NCBI RefSeq assembly: GCF_907165205.1
Contig: NC_058196.1
Location: 17,464,501-17,528,500 of the forward strand
Length of the DNA: 64,000 nt
Direction: 5' to 3'
Origin: Coccinella septempunctata
Taxonomy: Eukaryota; Arthropoda; Insecta; Coleoptera; Coccinellidae
This document shows, piece by piece, positions 25,801 to 34,027 of this stretch. Position 1 is the first letter of the stretch; every line of letters starts with the position of its first letter. The translations under genes and the position numbers were made by a program. The notes below the pieces were generated by a model, which saw only the letters and a list, made by a program, of their open reading frames with translations, was not told the origin of the DNA and made no database searches.

Positions 25801-28069
25801 TTAATTCATTAATTTCACTGTGTTAATTTTGAATTTCTGACCATCGAGTTATTTATTAAGTTCTGTTTTCCTCATTTTGAACTTGGTCATTAGCTGCATA
25901 TATTTCTTGACTCGGAGATCATTGTATGGTTCACTGTAATTTAGATTTATTGTAATAAATTCGGTTTTGAATTACTTGTTATCGATACCATTTTAGATAA
26001 CCCCGAACTCTGTCTCCGACCTGGGTACCTGGGTGGGTTTGCTATTTCTCCCTTAGAATATAGAATAACAGGAAGGAGCACACTGATCATTTCAATTTGA
26101 CCGGAATAGAGGAGAAATATGGCCGACATATATTTCCGTTTCAACAGTGGCGTAGGACAATGAAGTTTCCAAAAAACTAACTTCAATAGTCGGTTGATTC
26201 TGATTAACCCTTAATAACCTGAGTTATGATCACTATTCTAATTGAATAAATGTTCTTTATAGAGTGTACAAGACAAAAACAACTCAATTTCTGTTTGAAA
26301 ATTGTATAGTTTTTGTTTGAGAAAAATGGTGTATGTAACGCTAATAGCTACAGTTACTGAGAAATAAAATAGATTTGCCAGTGAAATTTGCGTTACATAT
26401 GTGTAACACTAGGTTATTATGGGTTAATCAAACAAATTAGGGAAGCACTGACGTAACGTCAGAAGCTTTTTCAAGCTCTTTCAAATTGAAAATCAAAGCT
26501 GAAATTCACCCCGCCTAACACTGCTTGGCTATATCCTTAATGGTATTAAGGTCTATGACTCAACATCACCTACGCCCATGGAGTGTTATTGTCATGGGAT
26601 AACCTTGTTATCATAGATAACCTACTTGTTATGTCATGAAATTCAGGAACTCATAATTAATACCTGATATTCAGCCTAAAAAAATCACCTACCTATGAAT
26701 TATTCACGATAAAATATCCAAAATCCTTATTTCCAGCAAATTTGAAGAATCCAAATTACCAAAATTAAGTTAAAACATCACTTAGTTCATTTGGCCACAG
26801 ATAACAGAATCATTTGACTTCCAAGTCTGCCACTTTTCAAATCAAAACTTGGAAGACCAATATGGCCGTTTCCGTCGCACAATTCCCGTCACATTTATTC
26901 GAAAAAGCTATTTCCTGATATTCTATGTTCTAAGATTTCTCCCTTATTGAAAGAATAGCTGGCGCTCGAGATTAAACCCTTAAAAACTAAACCCGTTACA
27001 ATACCAATACTTAATACATTTTATTAAGAAATCAGTTAAAATTTCATCAAAATATTTGTGACAATACGCAAATCAATTACATCGTATTGATATGGCTGAA
27101 TAGGTATTTAAAAGACCTTTGAAATAATGTATTACAACACCCACACCCACATTTCCATTCAAATTTTTTAGCGATGACGTCATCACGCTCACATAGTTGA
27201 CGTCAAAAATAAAAAGGTATCCGACGGGTTTCAGGATTTTTCTTTAATTTCGCCGGTTTACGAAATAAGGAATTTATTCCTTTCATTTGCACCATACTGT
27301 TTATGGTGCTCTTCATCAAGATTTAAGTATGGTTTTATAGAATTTTAATTGCTATGACAATTTTCAACTATTGGTGTTCTACACTTTTGCCAATTCGCTA
27401 ACAGCAGTTGATCTATTCGAGTGATTTATCATCTTTTTGTCCTTTACATTCAAATATGACTTGTCCTATACATACATTTTCATGTCTGAAATGATTTATG
27501 AATTATCTATATATCTATCTACTTTTACGGCTACTCTAACCATAGTCACACCATGTGGCCTTATCTTATATATGTTCTGAATGAAAATTTTCAATGTTTT
27601 TTTTATAATAACCTGGACCGTAAATAGATCGAACAAATAAAATTCCATAACAGTTGAGCCTAAAATGGCGACTTCCTTTTTATTGTTTTTACTTTCTTAA
27701 GAGTGTAATCATTTCTTTCGTTCTTGCCTTTTAACTCAGGATTATATAATTTTCATTTCCCAACCATCATGTTTATGAATTTTATTACAGGTGAGTTTGC
27801 TAAGGGACCAACTGAATCAAGAAATCAAACGAAGACAACAGTACGTTTTACGAAGCACGCAAGCTGGAAGAGAGATGGCCCAATTGCGCCAAACCTTGGG
27901 CGACAGCCTCAAGACTGTTTCTCAAGATCCCGCCTTGGATTCCTTGCTGTTGGAGCACGAAACCAAGAGATTAGATCATTCCATAGCAGCAACCAGTCTA
28001 CCTCCATCCTTAGCACTGCCGACCCCTTCTAGCTCCTACCTGAGGTCATTAACGCCGCAGCCAAAATAA
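1689..28069 (+). CDS. Root: Rootletin (ciliary rootlet coiled-coil protein), last 13 exons
   Basis: Joined exons: 1689-1883, 1951-2309, 5020-5213, 9469-9734, 12611-12890, 15232-15692, 18056-18257, 18317-18420, 19165-19449, 20903-21082, 21138-21350, 21531-22214 (or from 21516), 27791-28069. Every junction has GT/AG and matching phase, giving about 1,233 residues to the stop. The protein is nearly all heptad coiled coil rich in E, K, Q, L and R, with one short non-coiled break (VQLDGTVTMPYRLMSPSRRW) encoded by exon 7 and a Ser/Pro-rich tail. Rootletin builds the striated rootlet at the base of cilia; in insects it acts in ciliated sensory neurons. The long coiled coil with conserved QDP..D.L.LEHET-like tail supports this family, but other giant coiled-coil proteins are hard to exclude by eye. 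The N-terminal half is off the window to the left. Confidence 0.82.
1951..2309 (+). CDS. Root: Root exon w2
   Basis: Acceptor TTCACTCTAG, starts CTIDSMDKEIQRIQ, ends phase 2 at AAG|GTAGAA. A 67-base intron separates it from exon w1. Continuous coiled coil of about 120 residues. Confidence 0.85.
2390..4330 (-). mobile_element. Decayed Jockey-type LINE in Root intron
   Basis: Reverse-strand reverse transcriptase remnants in order: a finger-region piece near 4010-4160 (…SKVLERVALRRINTDPTTEG), the palm motif GVPQGMSLG near 3490-3520 followed by a changed catalytic box (FAEDVAIL, normally F/YADD) near 3410, and a C-terminal block at 2575-2976 (YGIKL…MIANAPWYV). Many stops and shifts; an old fossil. 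Its boundaries are approximate. Confidence 0.75.
4331..5019. other. Root intron sequence, nothing recognised
   Basis: AT-rich intron between the LINE remnant and exon w3. It may include further degraded LINE sequence, but I could not support any coding motif. Confidence 0.4.
5020..5213 (+). CDS. Root: Root exon w3
   Basis: One base completes the Arg codon from exon w2, then DKIKKNLEKRMQQSLQQLG… to LLL, ending phase 1 at CTTG|GTGAGT. Coiled coil, about 65 residues. Confidence 0.85.
5214..7945. other. Long AT-rich Root intron section without recognised features
   Basis: No convincing open frame, RNA gene or transposon end was seen in these 2.7 kb. Short open frames on both strands look random in composition. 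Confidence 0.4.
7946..9394. mobile_element. Fold-back element with repeated CTCGAGCGTGTCAGATTAA motif
   Basis: Ends are inverted: GTTGGGGAGGCGA… at 7946 and the complement at 9381-9394, each flanked by TA (7944-7945, 9395-9396). The arms share GGGATTTACTCGAGCG (7971-7986, 9351-9370). A second, inner inverted pair (TGTACATACTCGAGC at 8111 and 9219) repeats the same motif. The string GTCAGATTAA recurs on either strand near 8128, 8410, 8435, 9166, 9210 and 9343. It encodes no recognisable transposase, so it is non-autonomous. Confidence 0.7.
9469..9734 (+). CDS. Root: Root exon w4
   Basis: Acceptor GGCCTTCAG; the first two bases complete an Ala codon with the G left by exon w3, giving AHHDHQALHDRYEAVRRELE. 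Ends phase 0 at GAGAG|GTGAGA. Coiled coil. Confidence 0.85.
9757..10632. mobile_element. PIF/Harbinger-like MITE next to a Root donor site
   Basis: Terminal inverted repeats GGCCCGTTCGCACCA (9757) and TGGTGCAAACGGGTC (ending 10632), flanked by TTA on both sides (9754-9756, 10633-10635). A three-base TTA duplication and a GGCCCGTT-type end are typical of PIF/Harbinger. There is no transposase frame inside. It begins 22 bases after the exon w4 donor. Confidence 0.75.
10885..10939 (+). repeat. 55-bp direct repeat, left copy
   Basis: Same 55 bases (starting AATTTATCCTTATTATTTAT) recur at 11379-11433. The pair brackets a hammerhead-bearing element and looks like a long target-site duplication. 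Confidence 0.8.
10940..11378 (+). mobile_element. Hammerhead-ribozyme element (retrozyme/Penelope-associated type)
   Basis: A 439-bp non-coding unit between 55-bp direct repeats. It carries a full hammerhead core at 11226-11258 and ends ATGCATCTGAA, an end also seen about 120 bases after the hammerhead cleavage site at 34731-34743. Small hammerhead units are known from retrozymes and Penelope-like elements; assignment to either is inference. Confidence 0.65.
11200..11280 (+). ncRNA. Hammerhead ribozyme 1 (type I)
   Basis: Conserved core CTGATGA (11226-11232), stem II GGCC/GGCC (11233-11236, 11243-11246) closed by a 6-base loop, GAAA (11247-11250), a minimal stem III ACC/GGT with a 2-base loop, and cleavage expected after C11258. 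Stem I: TGCT (11222-11225) pairs with AGCA (11259-11262), with outer pairing GAAAA/TTTTC and CCAC/GTGG. Both ends lie in stem I, so type I. The very short stem III is like metazoan hammerheads that work best as dimers. Confidence 0.85.
11379..11433 (+). repeat. 55-bp direct repeat, right copy
   Basis: Identical by eye to 10885-10939; see the left copy. Confidence 0.8.
11493..12184. mobile_element. TIR element, CAGGGTG ends, TA duplication
   Basis: Left end CAGGGTGAGTAGTTGACTCG, right end the complement of CAGGGTGAATTTTTGGCACG, then both continue with GTACAAATATTT and AGTAGAT inward. TA flanks both ends (11491-11492, 12185-12186). 692 bp, no transposase; a non-autonomous element of the same end type as 24206-25667 and 52441-54235. 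Confidence 0.7.
12187..12610. other. Root intron, nothing recognised
   Basis: AT-rich intron between a TIR element and exon w5; no supported feature. Confidence 0.4.
12611..12890 (+). CDS. Root: Root exon w5
   Basis: Acceptor ACATGCACAG, starts VENLKIQLNLTENKCSTVTD, ends phase 1 at TATCGA|GTGAGT. Coiled coil, 93 codons. Confidence 0.87.
13190..14530 (-). mobile_element. Decayed LINE (Jockey-like reverse transcriptase) in Root intron
   Basis: Reverse-strand pieces of a reverse transcriptase: a damaged catalytic region near 13930-13960 (ADDIAL-like, broken by a shift), RPNQNKTEVSVF near 13810-13840, and KYLVVKLDSSRTFKAHLENL near 13640-13710, the usual block after the palm. Stops and shifts throughout; limits are approximate. 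Confidence 0.75.
14531..15231. other. Root intron, nothing recognised
   Basis: AT-rich sequence before exon w6, possibly including further remnants of the LINE on its left; no supported feature. Confidence 0.35.
15232..15692 (+). CDS. Root: Root exon w6
   Basis: GT after acceptor TTTTCAG completes a Ser codon; reads LEEMKSSIESERNRFQ and on for about 154 residues of coiled coil; ends phase 0 at CTGAAG|GTACGA. Confidence 0.9.
16136..17745 (+). mobile_element. Solo LTR-like element, family L, copy 1
   Basis: 1,610 bp beginning TGTAACGGG and ending ATCGTTACA, flanked by a 4-bp duplication ATAT (16132-16135, 17746-17749). TG…CA ends with a 4-bp duplication fit a Gypsy-type solo LTR. It encodes no protein. 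Inside are two units of a ~160-bp tandem repeat (from about 16741 and 16908, each with GTGTACACGCCAAGCATTAC). Other copies: 22916-27000 and 49946-51548. Confidence 0.72.
18056..18257 (+). CDS. Root: Root exon w7
   Basis: Acceptor CTTGTAG; AKLGGSEGKVRALETQLSQL…, then the non-coiled stretch LRRIAGVQLDGTVTMPYRLM and SPSRRWSPAR. Ends phase 1 at AGAT|GTGAGT. The Ser/Pro break interrupts the coiled coil and could be a hinge or modification site. Confidence 0.9.
18317..18420 (+). CDS. Root: Root exon w8
   Basis: Only 59 bases of intron after exon w7. CT completes a Ser codon, then HEDVRDGVIDVDPEVVRKGV…; ends phase 0 at AAAGG|GTGAGT. Confidence 0.9.
18421..19164. other. Root intron, nothing recognised
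   Basis: AT-rich; a C10 run lies near 18670. No coding or transposon signal supported. Confidence 0.4.
19165..19449 (+). CDS. Root: Root exon w9
   Basis: Acceptor TTTGCCAG; DDYKNQVDNVKKQLKELSDS…, 95 codons, phase 0 to 0, donor GAG|GTAAGA. Confidence 0.9.
19944..20093 (-). pseudogene. Penelope-like element GIY-YIG endonuclease remnant
   Basis: Fifty reverse-strand codons read IYEIHCGDCEKVYIGQTGSY then LNTRITEHRRDM, ending in a stop. The IYEI…VYIGQT pair and the following R and E/H positions are those of the GIY-YIG nuclease that ends Penelope-like retroelements. No intact reverse transcriptase was found upstream (20100-20550 is decayed). Penelope-like elements are known carriers of hammerhead ribozymes, which matters for the hammerheads in this window. 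Confidence 0.8.
20903..21082 (+). CDS. Root: Root exon w10
   Basis: Acceptor TCCACAG; EKLEKMKIALSRLEAEKRGL…, 60 codons, phase 0 to 0, donor CAG|GTGAGT. Confidence 0.9.
21138..21350 (+). CDS. Root: Root exon w11
   Basis: Acceptor GTTCCAG; KLQEKCDSQSRAMASLEERC…, 71 codons, phase 0 to 0, donor CAG|GTATAC. The intron before it is 55 bases. Confidence 0.9.
21531..22214 (+). CDS. Root: Root exon w12
   Basis: Starts FQKSLSTCENERRLLNERFE after acceptor GAATCAG. A better polypyrimidine tract precedes CTCTAG at 21515, which would add five in-frame residues (FMLNQ); both are possible. 228 codons of coiled coil, donor CAG|GTACTG. This is the largest Root exon here. Confidence 0.88.
24206..25667. mobile_element. 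Fold-back element, CAGGTGGGC ends, TA duplication
   Basis: Left end CAGGTGGGCAAAATTCG, right end CGAATTTTGCCCACCCTG, flanked by TA (24204-24205, 25668-25669). Uninterrupted LTR copies have GGCC-TGTACACTG at this spot, confirming the insertion. The arms extend most of the way inward: GTAACCATAGCGACCGTTG near 24700 is mirrored near 25165. It would form a large hairpin; no coding capacity. Confidence 0.8.
26052..26934. mobile_element. hAT-like MITE
   Basis: Inverted ends CTTAGAATATAGAATAACAGG and CCTGATATTCTATGTTCTAAG (differing at a few positions), flanked by an 8-bp duplication ATTTCTCC (26044-26051, 26935-26942). An 8-bp duplication suggests hAT. No transposase. Confidence 0.7.
27791..28069 (+). 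CDS. Root: Root last exon (C terminus)
   Basis: Acceptor TTATTACAG; VSLLRDQLNQEIKRRQQYVL… to QDPALDSLLLEHETKRLD, then a Ser/Pro tail ending in TPQPK and TAA. The intron before it is 5.6 kb because of nested transposons. Confidence 0.9.
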   Translation: MSLLRDQLNQEIKRRQQYVLRSTQAGREMAQLRQTLGDSLKTVSQDPALDSLLLEHETKRLDHSIAATSLPPSLALPTPSSSYLRSLTPQPK

Positions 28070-28790
28070 ATCTAACTCTCAAATGTGATAAATCTATCCT
28101 GACGTGAACATTTTCAGAATAGGCAAAATGTTATTGGAATGAGGACCATGTTATAGGACTAGGTGGTTTTTTAGGCAGCTCCTGGTGGAAATTCTCAAGG
28201 ATGATGTTGATAGTTCGATATTGTAATAGTGTTGTTTGATCACTGCCATTTCAGTTGGTTTGCTGGTAGAAACCTATACTCATAGAATGGTTTTTTGTAT
28301 TTGGACACGAAAGAGCACCTTCCGAAGTGTTTAGTGTAGTATTAATATGTTAACTACTCCATATATTTCAATAAGAATATTTTTCACTTTTATAATTTTC
28401 TAATATTCGAAGGTATACTGTGCGTTAGGTTTCATACAACGAGGAGTATATTCAACCTGAATTGAAGCTCAATTTTCATTTAGAATCGACTTAAAATGAA
28501 TTTTTGTGATTGAGGATATATACACGAAAGCCAGAGTGGCCTTGTATATGAGTTAATCTGATTTCAAAATATTCCAATTTGTCTTCTATTGGTCATTGAT
28601 GATTTACTATGGATAGTTCATTTGATGTTTCGGTGTTTGGTTACTTTTTCTTTGTACTATTTATCTGTAAATTTGGTAGCTTCAATATAAATTTTTAGAG
28701 ATTATTCGTTTCATTTCACTGATTCCATCATTGAGAATAATTGACAGGTTTTTATGTAAATAGGAATGAATAAAAGACACTTCAAGAAAC
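28070..28790 (+). other. Root 3' untranslated region (probable)
   Basis: AT-rich stretch between the stop codon and AATAAA. No other feature seen in it. Confidence 0.5.
28769..28774 (+). terminator. Polyadenylation signal AATAAA, probable Root end
   Basis: AATAAA 700 bases after the Root stop codon, the first canonical hexamer I see downstream on this strand. Confidence 0.5.
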
Positions 28791-28969
28791 CTCGTCGTCG
28801 AGTAGGCTGTGTAATTTTGAAGACTGTTATTTTGTTACTACTGCAGCAGTTTATGGTAATCCTTCAGATGAGGTACAACACCGGCGTGAACTTCAGATTT
28901 TGTCCAACTATAGATAATTGATTTGTGATTTCCATGCTCCATAAGTATCACATCTATTGTTGAAACACA

Positions 28970-29110
28970 GAAAAATGTCAACAGCTGTTGTTGGGGACCA
29001 AACGAGGATCATCCGGGACTATAAATTTTCTTGAGATAACGTTCGATGGAGGTCTTTGTTGGAGGGAACACGTTGACAAATTATGTAGAAAACTATCAAG
29101 TGGATTCTTT
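28970..29110 (+). mobile_element. LINE family B fragment, left piece
   Basis: Reads FLEITFDGGLCWREHVDKLC and RKLSSG, the block after the reverse transcriptase palm. It is cut at TCAAGTGGATT by LINE copy A2 and resumes at 30731. Confidence 0.75.
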
Positions 29111-30730
29111 CATCATCATCGCTGTATCCCGTTACCTGGAATAAATCTACAAAAAGACAAAAAAAAAGGTGCGAACAGACTTGCAATTTCTTAGGGCTAA
29201 TTGCGGCTGTGTGTCCTCCTGTGACTGAAGAAACCCAACCGTGACCTACAGATCCTTCCACACTCCGGGCATGGATAGTCACCAACCAGATCTGGCCGCC
29301 GCTGTATTATTCTCGTGTCTCCATTATAACTAAGCACCACAGATCCCACTGTAACCTGTCCAACGCTAGTTGTTCCCAGTTATGATTGGCATTAACGGAT
29401 TTCACGGATTGATGTAGTATATCCTTAAACCGCTTATACTGGCCTACTGGTTTTCGGGCTCCCTCTGTGAATTCGCCATACAGAGCTATTTTGGGGAGTC
29501 TTGTGTATTGCATCCTCAGAATGTGGCAGCTCCATCTGAGTCGGGCCCTCGTTACTTGAGTCTCAATTGTTGTACAACTCGCGCGTTGCAAGACTTCTGC
29601 ATTCGAAACTTTGTGAAACCATCTGATGTGCATTATTTGTCTTAGATGACGTTGTTGCGTTTGTTCAAGCTGCTCAATATGTCGATGGTAGGGAGTCCAG
29701 CTTTGGGAGGACGACTGCTTTGTAAACAGCTGTCTTGGTCTTCAGATTGAGGTCGTGATTTTGAAACACTCTGACATTTAGCTTCCAGAATGACTGTGAT
29801 GCAGAATAGATACGGTTGTGTATTTCTAGGTTAGCCCTAGTATTTATGAAGCTTCCCAAGTATTTGCACTGCTCGACCTATTCTAGTGTTTCATTCTCCA
29901 GGCTGATATGTTTTTGAAGGCTTTCTGGCGGACTTACCAGGATTTTGGTTTTGTCGATATTGAGTCTAAGGCCTAAAGCTTCGTATATATGTTTATAGGT
30001 GTCCAGCATTATCTGTAGATCCTTTGGGCTGCTAGCTATAAGTGCGCAGTCGTCTTCATATTGAAGTTCCGTGATAAACTTCGAACGGGTTTTTGCTCTG
30101 AGGCGCTTCAGGTTAAATAGGCCACCATCAAATCTGAATCTTATTCCAACACCTCTTACAGGCAAACTCAAGTCAGCAATTATCGTGACAGCTATGGCGA
30201 AAATATTGAACAGCAAAGGCGCTAACTCGCAGCCTTGTTTTATTTCAGAGTTGGTTAAGAAATGGTCGGTTGTAGAGCCATTATGCTGTATTCTAGCGGT
30301 GTTGTTACTATGAAGACTTTTACACTACTAAAGAATTTCTCGGTTACTCCAAAGCGTACCATGATTTTCCACAGCGCTCCCCGATTCACCGGGTCGAAGG
30401 CCTTACTTAAATCAATGTAGGCTTATACAGCCTACATCGATATATATATCCTTGATTGTGGTTCACGGGCCTTTTCTCGCAGCTGTCGCAGTGTGAAAAT
30501 TAGGTCCACCGTACCTCGATTTGGTCGAAAGCCGTACTGGGATTCAGGTAAAAGCTTGTCTAAGAGTAGAATCAGACGATTAGCCATAATCTTCGATAGA
30601 ATTTTGCCGGCCACGCCAAGCAACGATATGCCCCTGTAATTGTTGCAATTTGACGTATCGTCTTTGTTCTTATAGAGGTTGATAACTAAAGCGTCTCTGA
30701 AGTCTTGTGGCACATCTACTTGTTCCCAGA
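29111..30730 (-). mobile_element. LINE family A, copy A2, 5'-truncated, broken
   Basis: Reverse-strand reverse transcriptase in several frames: CNNYRGISLLGVAGKILSKI (30432-30788 block), SPVRG…QYEDDCALIA (box changed from YADD), and the C-terminal HIRWFHKVSNAEVLQR block at 29307-29633. A (ATG)n tail lies at 29111. Flanked by TCAAGTGGATTCTTT (29096-29110) and TCAAGTGGATTATTC (30731-30745), a 15-bp duplication with two differences. Shifts and stops mean it is dead. Confidence 0.88.
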
Positions 30731-31320
30731 TCAAGTGGATTATTCGCGGTGAGAAGAATAAAACAACTTCTTGGGGATATAGAGGCACTACTTACTTACT
30801 ACGCCCAGTTTCACAGTTCAGCAATATATGGCATTATACTGTGGGGTTCGTCGTCAGAGGCTGACAGAATTTTGAATTTTCATAAAACAAAAACATGCAT
30901 TAAAGCTCATAGCTGGGGAGAAACGAACGACTGGTTGTCGACAACTTTGTGAAATACCATGTACTCACAATCCCATGCTGTTATATTTTGGAATGCCTCT
31001 TTTTCGTTCATTTGAATAAAGGAAGTTTTCAAAAACATTCAGATATCCACTACCATTACACCAGGAATCGTGAAAATTTGTTGCCACCTGAGCATAGATC
31101 GAAGAGGACGCAAAACACACATCTGTACAACGGAATAAAGTTGTACAACAGACTTCCTGAATATTTGAAATTTGAAGTGCCTGCCAGATGGAAGTTTCAA
31201 GAGAAGGATGAGGGCAGTACTGATTGCCAACGCGTTTTACAGTATGGATGGGTTTCTGTCGTACGTCTTTTGATTTTCCTATTTTACTGAGTGTGTTTGT
31301 ACTTATACAACTATTTGTTG
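30731..31320 (+). mobile_element. LINE family B fragment, right piece
   Basis: Continues the family B protein: SSGLFAVRRIKQLLGDIEAL…, then after shifts TRNRENLLPPEHRSKRTQN and YNGIKLYNRLPEYLK, the usual C-terminal region of insect LINEs. It is an older insertion than copy A2, which splits it. Confidence 0.78.
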
Positions 31321-31323
31321 ATT

Positions 31324-32489
31324 TGTAATGCCTTTTTCTCGGGGTACTCGAGCGCCAGCTATTCTTTAAAGGGAAAATAGCAAACCTACCCTGGTAGCTA
31401 CGAGCCGAAGACAAGGTTCCTCGGTGTCTGGGGTGTTAGCGACAACCAGTGAAAGCCAAAATCAACGTACACAAATTATATTTGTCGACTCGTACAAGGA
31501 AACACAAATGGCACTAGTATAAAAAGACTCGAGATCGGTGAATTTACAGGGCAAAACGGACGGAATGAAACAGGATCCGATTGAAAATGAGATACGTGGT
31601 TTACGGACTTGTTCGCCAGCCAGAACCTAAGACGCACACTCAACGGACAGGTATCGGACTTCAGTCAGGTTAGGGAATGAAACAAGACAGCACAGATTCA
31701 CGACAGGTCACCTAGGTCACCCTAGGTGCGTTCTTCACCCCCTGAATATCCACGTCATCGGGGTTGTTCGATAACAGCAGCGGTAAGCGTCGGAAAAACG
31801 AGGGAGGAAAGAGGGTTAGCCACTCCAAAGTGCGTTCTGCACCCCCCGACTATCCACGCCAGCGGGCTGCTTCGGCAGTAGGAATGGAACTTAAACTGGG
31901 GAGTAAGGGATGAAGGAAGGCTGAAGTTCCAATGATATTAAAAAAAAAGGCGGAGTGTCGTCTTACCTATGGTTTCGGTTTAGCCACTTGCACTCGTGAA
32001 TTAAAGTCACCAAATAAAAGTGGAGTCAAAAAAATAAAGTTCTATTCTGAATTGACACGGAGCGATAATTCGGGTTCGTACGTAAGTCGACAGCAAGTTA
32101 ATCGTAAGTGAAGTGACCTGCGGGGGAACATCTAATTTTATATCCACAGGGGGGGTGCGGAAATCAGATGTTGCCCCGACTGTCGCAATTCGGTGAAATT
32201 TGTATCGATGAAGACTTCTTAATTTCGACTTATCTGTCCTAGCGAACAAAAAGCATGGTTATCTTCCAATTCAGGATGTTTTATATGGTGCGACATCGTT
32301 TTTCAGAACTGAAAACGGAATAAAAACGGTGCGGACTGTTTACAATTCCGAACGATGCCGGAATCCTGAATTGGAAACTGAAATTATTTTTCTCCAAAAT
32401 TAATTCAAAATAAAATTACTTAAAATGAAACTAACAGATTATTCTGAAATGAAGGTGCATTTTTGTCAGAAAAATTCACGTTCATTACA
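31324..32489 (+). mobile_element. LTR-like element, second family
   Basis: Begins TGTAATGCC and ends TTCATTACA (7-base inverted ends TGTAATG/CATTACA). Near its left end it has CTCGAGCGCCAGCTATTCTT, also found near the left end of family L, so the two are related. Two imperfect tandem units centre on 31730 and 31840 (TGCGTTCT(T/G)CACCCCC). Flanks GATT and ATAT do not match, so it may be a recombinant or a decayed insertion. No coding capacity. Confidence 0.55.
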
Positions 32490-32536
32490 ATATATTCAAT
32501 AGCTATTGTTAACTGCAATCATGTAGATATTGTGTG

Positions 32537-32673
32537 TTCACAAACTTACTCCGAGAGTAGAGTAAGAGTATGGTCATGCTCAGAGAGCATACTCTGAGGA
32601 ACTGAAAGTACATTTGTGAATGCTTTGTGTAATCAGAGCTTACTCCATGGCTTGCTCAGAGTACGTTTGTGAA
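32537..32673. repeat. Small inverted-repeat element (137 bp)
   Basis: Ends TTCACAAACTTACTC and GAGTACGTTTGTGAA are inverted with one mismatch. Probably a tiny MITE; no clear target duplication. Confidence 0.45.
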
Positions 32674-32999
32674 AGCAACCCTAGAATAGTAAGTAGTGAT
32701 CGATAGAGAGAGGGATGTTGATAAGTCTGTTCAACAGAAAGTGGAAAGGTCTTTGATCGCATTCCCGATTATTTGTGTGGTCATGCTCATACTTGTTTTC
32801 TTTCGGAATTAATTTTTTAATTTTAAATGAGATGAGATCTATTCCCGCCCACTGTCCTTTTATGTTTGTGTATGTTGACCTGAGAAGGCCTTTGATCGAA
32901 ACTGGTCGTCAAAGTATATGATTAAAACAAGTGTGTTTTTTCTTATTATCCTATACTTGACTGATACTTTAGACACAATCATGGAGGAGTTAATCCACA

Positions 33000-33372
33000 G
33001 AATCCTCTAGTGTAGTATGCTCAGATCAGACCAAGAATTGAATAGTGCTCTTTTGGTTTGAGCTCAACGCCCAAGTTTCATTGCAACTCTTGGATTACAT
33101 CCAGAAGAAAGCAGTAAAATTGCTTTATTACCTGAAGCCAGTCTACAGCCGTAAGTCAGAGGATATTTTCAGACTACGTGCCTGATTCAAGAAAGAATAC
33201 CATTCTTCTATTCAATTAACTACGAGAACTACTGTTTGTCAAAATTCTAAAAAATTATGGAACAGGCTTTCAGCTGATGTTCTTCCATCGGAGCATAATT
33301 ACGAGCAGTTTAAAATGAGAATTACCTGGCTGAATGTCACTTACTATTCAGCATACCAACGTGGTAGTTAGA
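33000..33372 (+). mobile_element. LINE C-terminal remnant (older than the duplication)
   Basis: Broken frames give EYCS-like thumb sequence near 33050-33130 and TRTTVCQNSKKLWNRLSADV with LPSEHNYEQFKMRITWLN at 33220-33345. This is the normal C-terminal end of Jockey/CR1-like LINEs. Also present in duplication copy 2 (57690-57868, 61795-61955). Confidence 0.65.
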
Positions 33373-34027
33373 TTTTTATTCAATATTGTTCACGTGGATG
33401 CTGAAAAGTTTAAAAATTGAAGGGTTTTTAGTTTTTTTATTTATTCATTCATAGGAGACAAAATATACAAGAAATACAAAAATGGGAATACATTTTAAAC
33501 CATCAATTTTTTACATGGGGATGGGGTGTCAACATGTCAAAATACCGATTAAGTATACAATCGTTTATTACAACATATTCAGACAAATCATACAAAAACG
33601 AATCAAAACGTTAAACGGTAATTCCAAAATTTTTCCTTTGTGTAGAAATTTTTTCGGCAAAGTATTTTCATTATTTCTTGTTTCATCTTGTACATGTTCA
33701 TTATCTTGATATTTTTTGAATGGGCATTAAAATTGGCATGTGTCCTTCAACATTCAATTTATTTCAAGACATTAAGTGATGTGATAACTACATTCCGAAC
33801 GATAGAAGTGTTATAAATTTCAAAAAATCATTTAATTATGTATTATTGTGTTCAACTTCTGTTCATTGAATTTATCAAGAATGTAATTGTGGTGTAAGTT
33901 CCTTGAAAAACCTGAAAAACGAATAAAATCAATATTGGACGTGATCCTTCACCCGACAGAGAAACCGTTTCTCTGTCAGATGTCGCTCAGTGTATTTATA
34001 ATAATATACATCATATTATATTATATA

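Larger units (their letters stand above)
22916..27000 (-). mobile_element. Solo LTR-like element, family L, copy 2, interrupted twice
   Basis: Same family as 16136-17745 in reverse. Ends TGTAACGATACTTG (22916) and …CCCGTTACA (27000); flanks ATAG and ATAC are a one-mismatch 4-bp duplication. It holds three ~160-bp internal units (centred near 23740, 23900 and 24080) where the other copies hold two. Elements at 24206-25667 and 26052-26934 are inserted in it. Confidence 0.72.
22539..27299. mobile_element. Outer TIR element of a nested cluster
   Basis: Inverted arms about 200 bp long: 22539-22750 begins CAGTATGGTGCAAATGAAAG and 27085-27299 is its complement, both containing the GATGACATCATGG/GATGACGTCATC block. 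A family L solo LTR interrupts it. The element's own unique sequence is therefore short. A clear target duplication was not seen. Confidence 0.7.

Noticed and set aside
22539..27299. Inverted structure as two host genes or a tRNA/rRNA palindrome
   Set aside because: All parts are explained by layered transposons with matching ends and duplications.
32880..32925. CCTGAGAAGGCCTTTGATCG then AAACTGGTC as a hammerhead
   Set aside because: CTGAGAA is not CTGANGA and no stem I can be formed around it.
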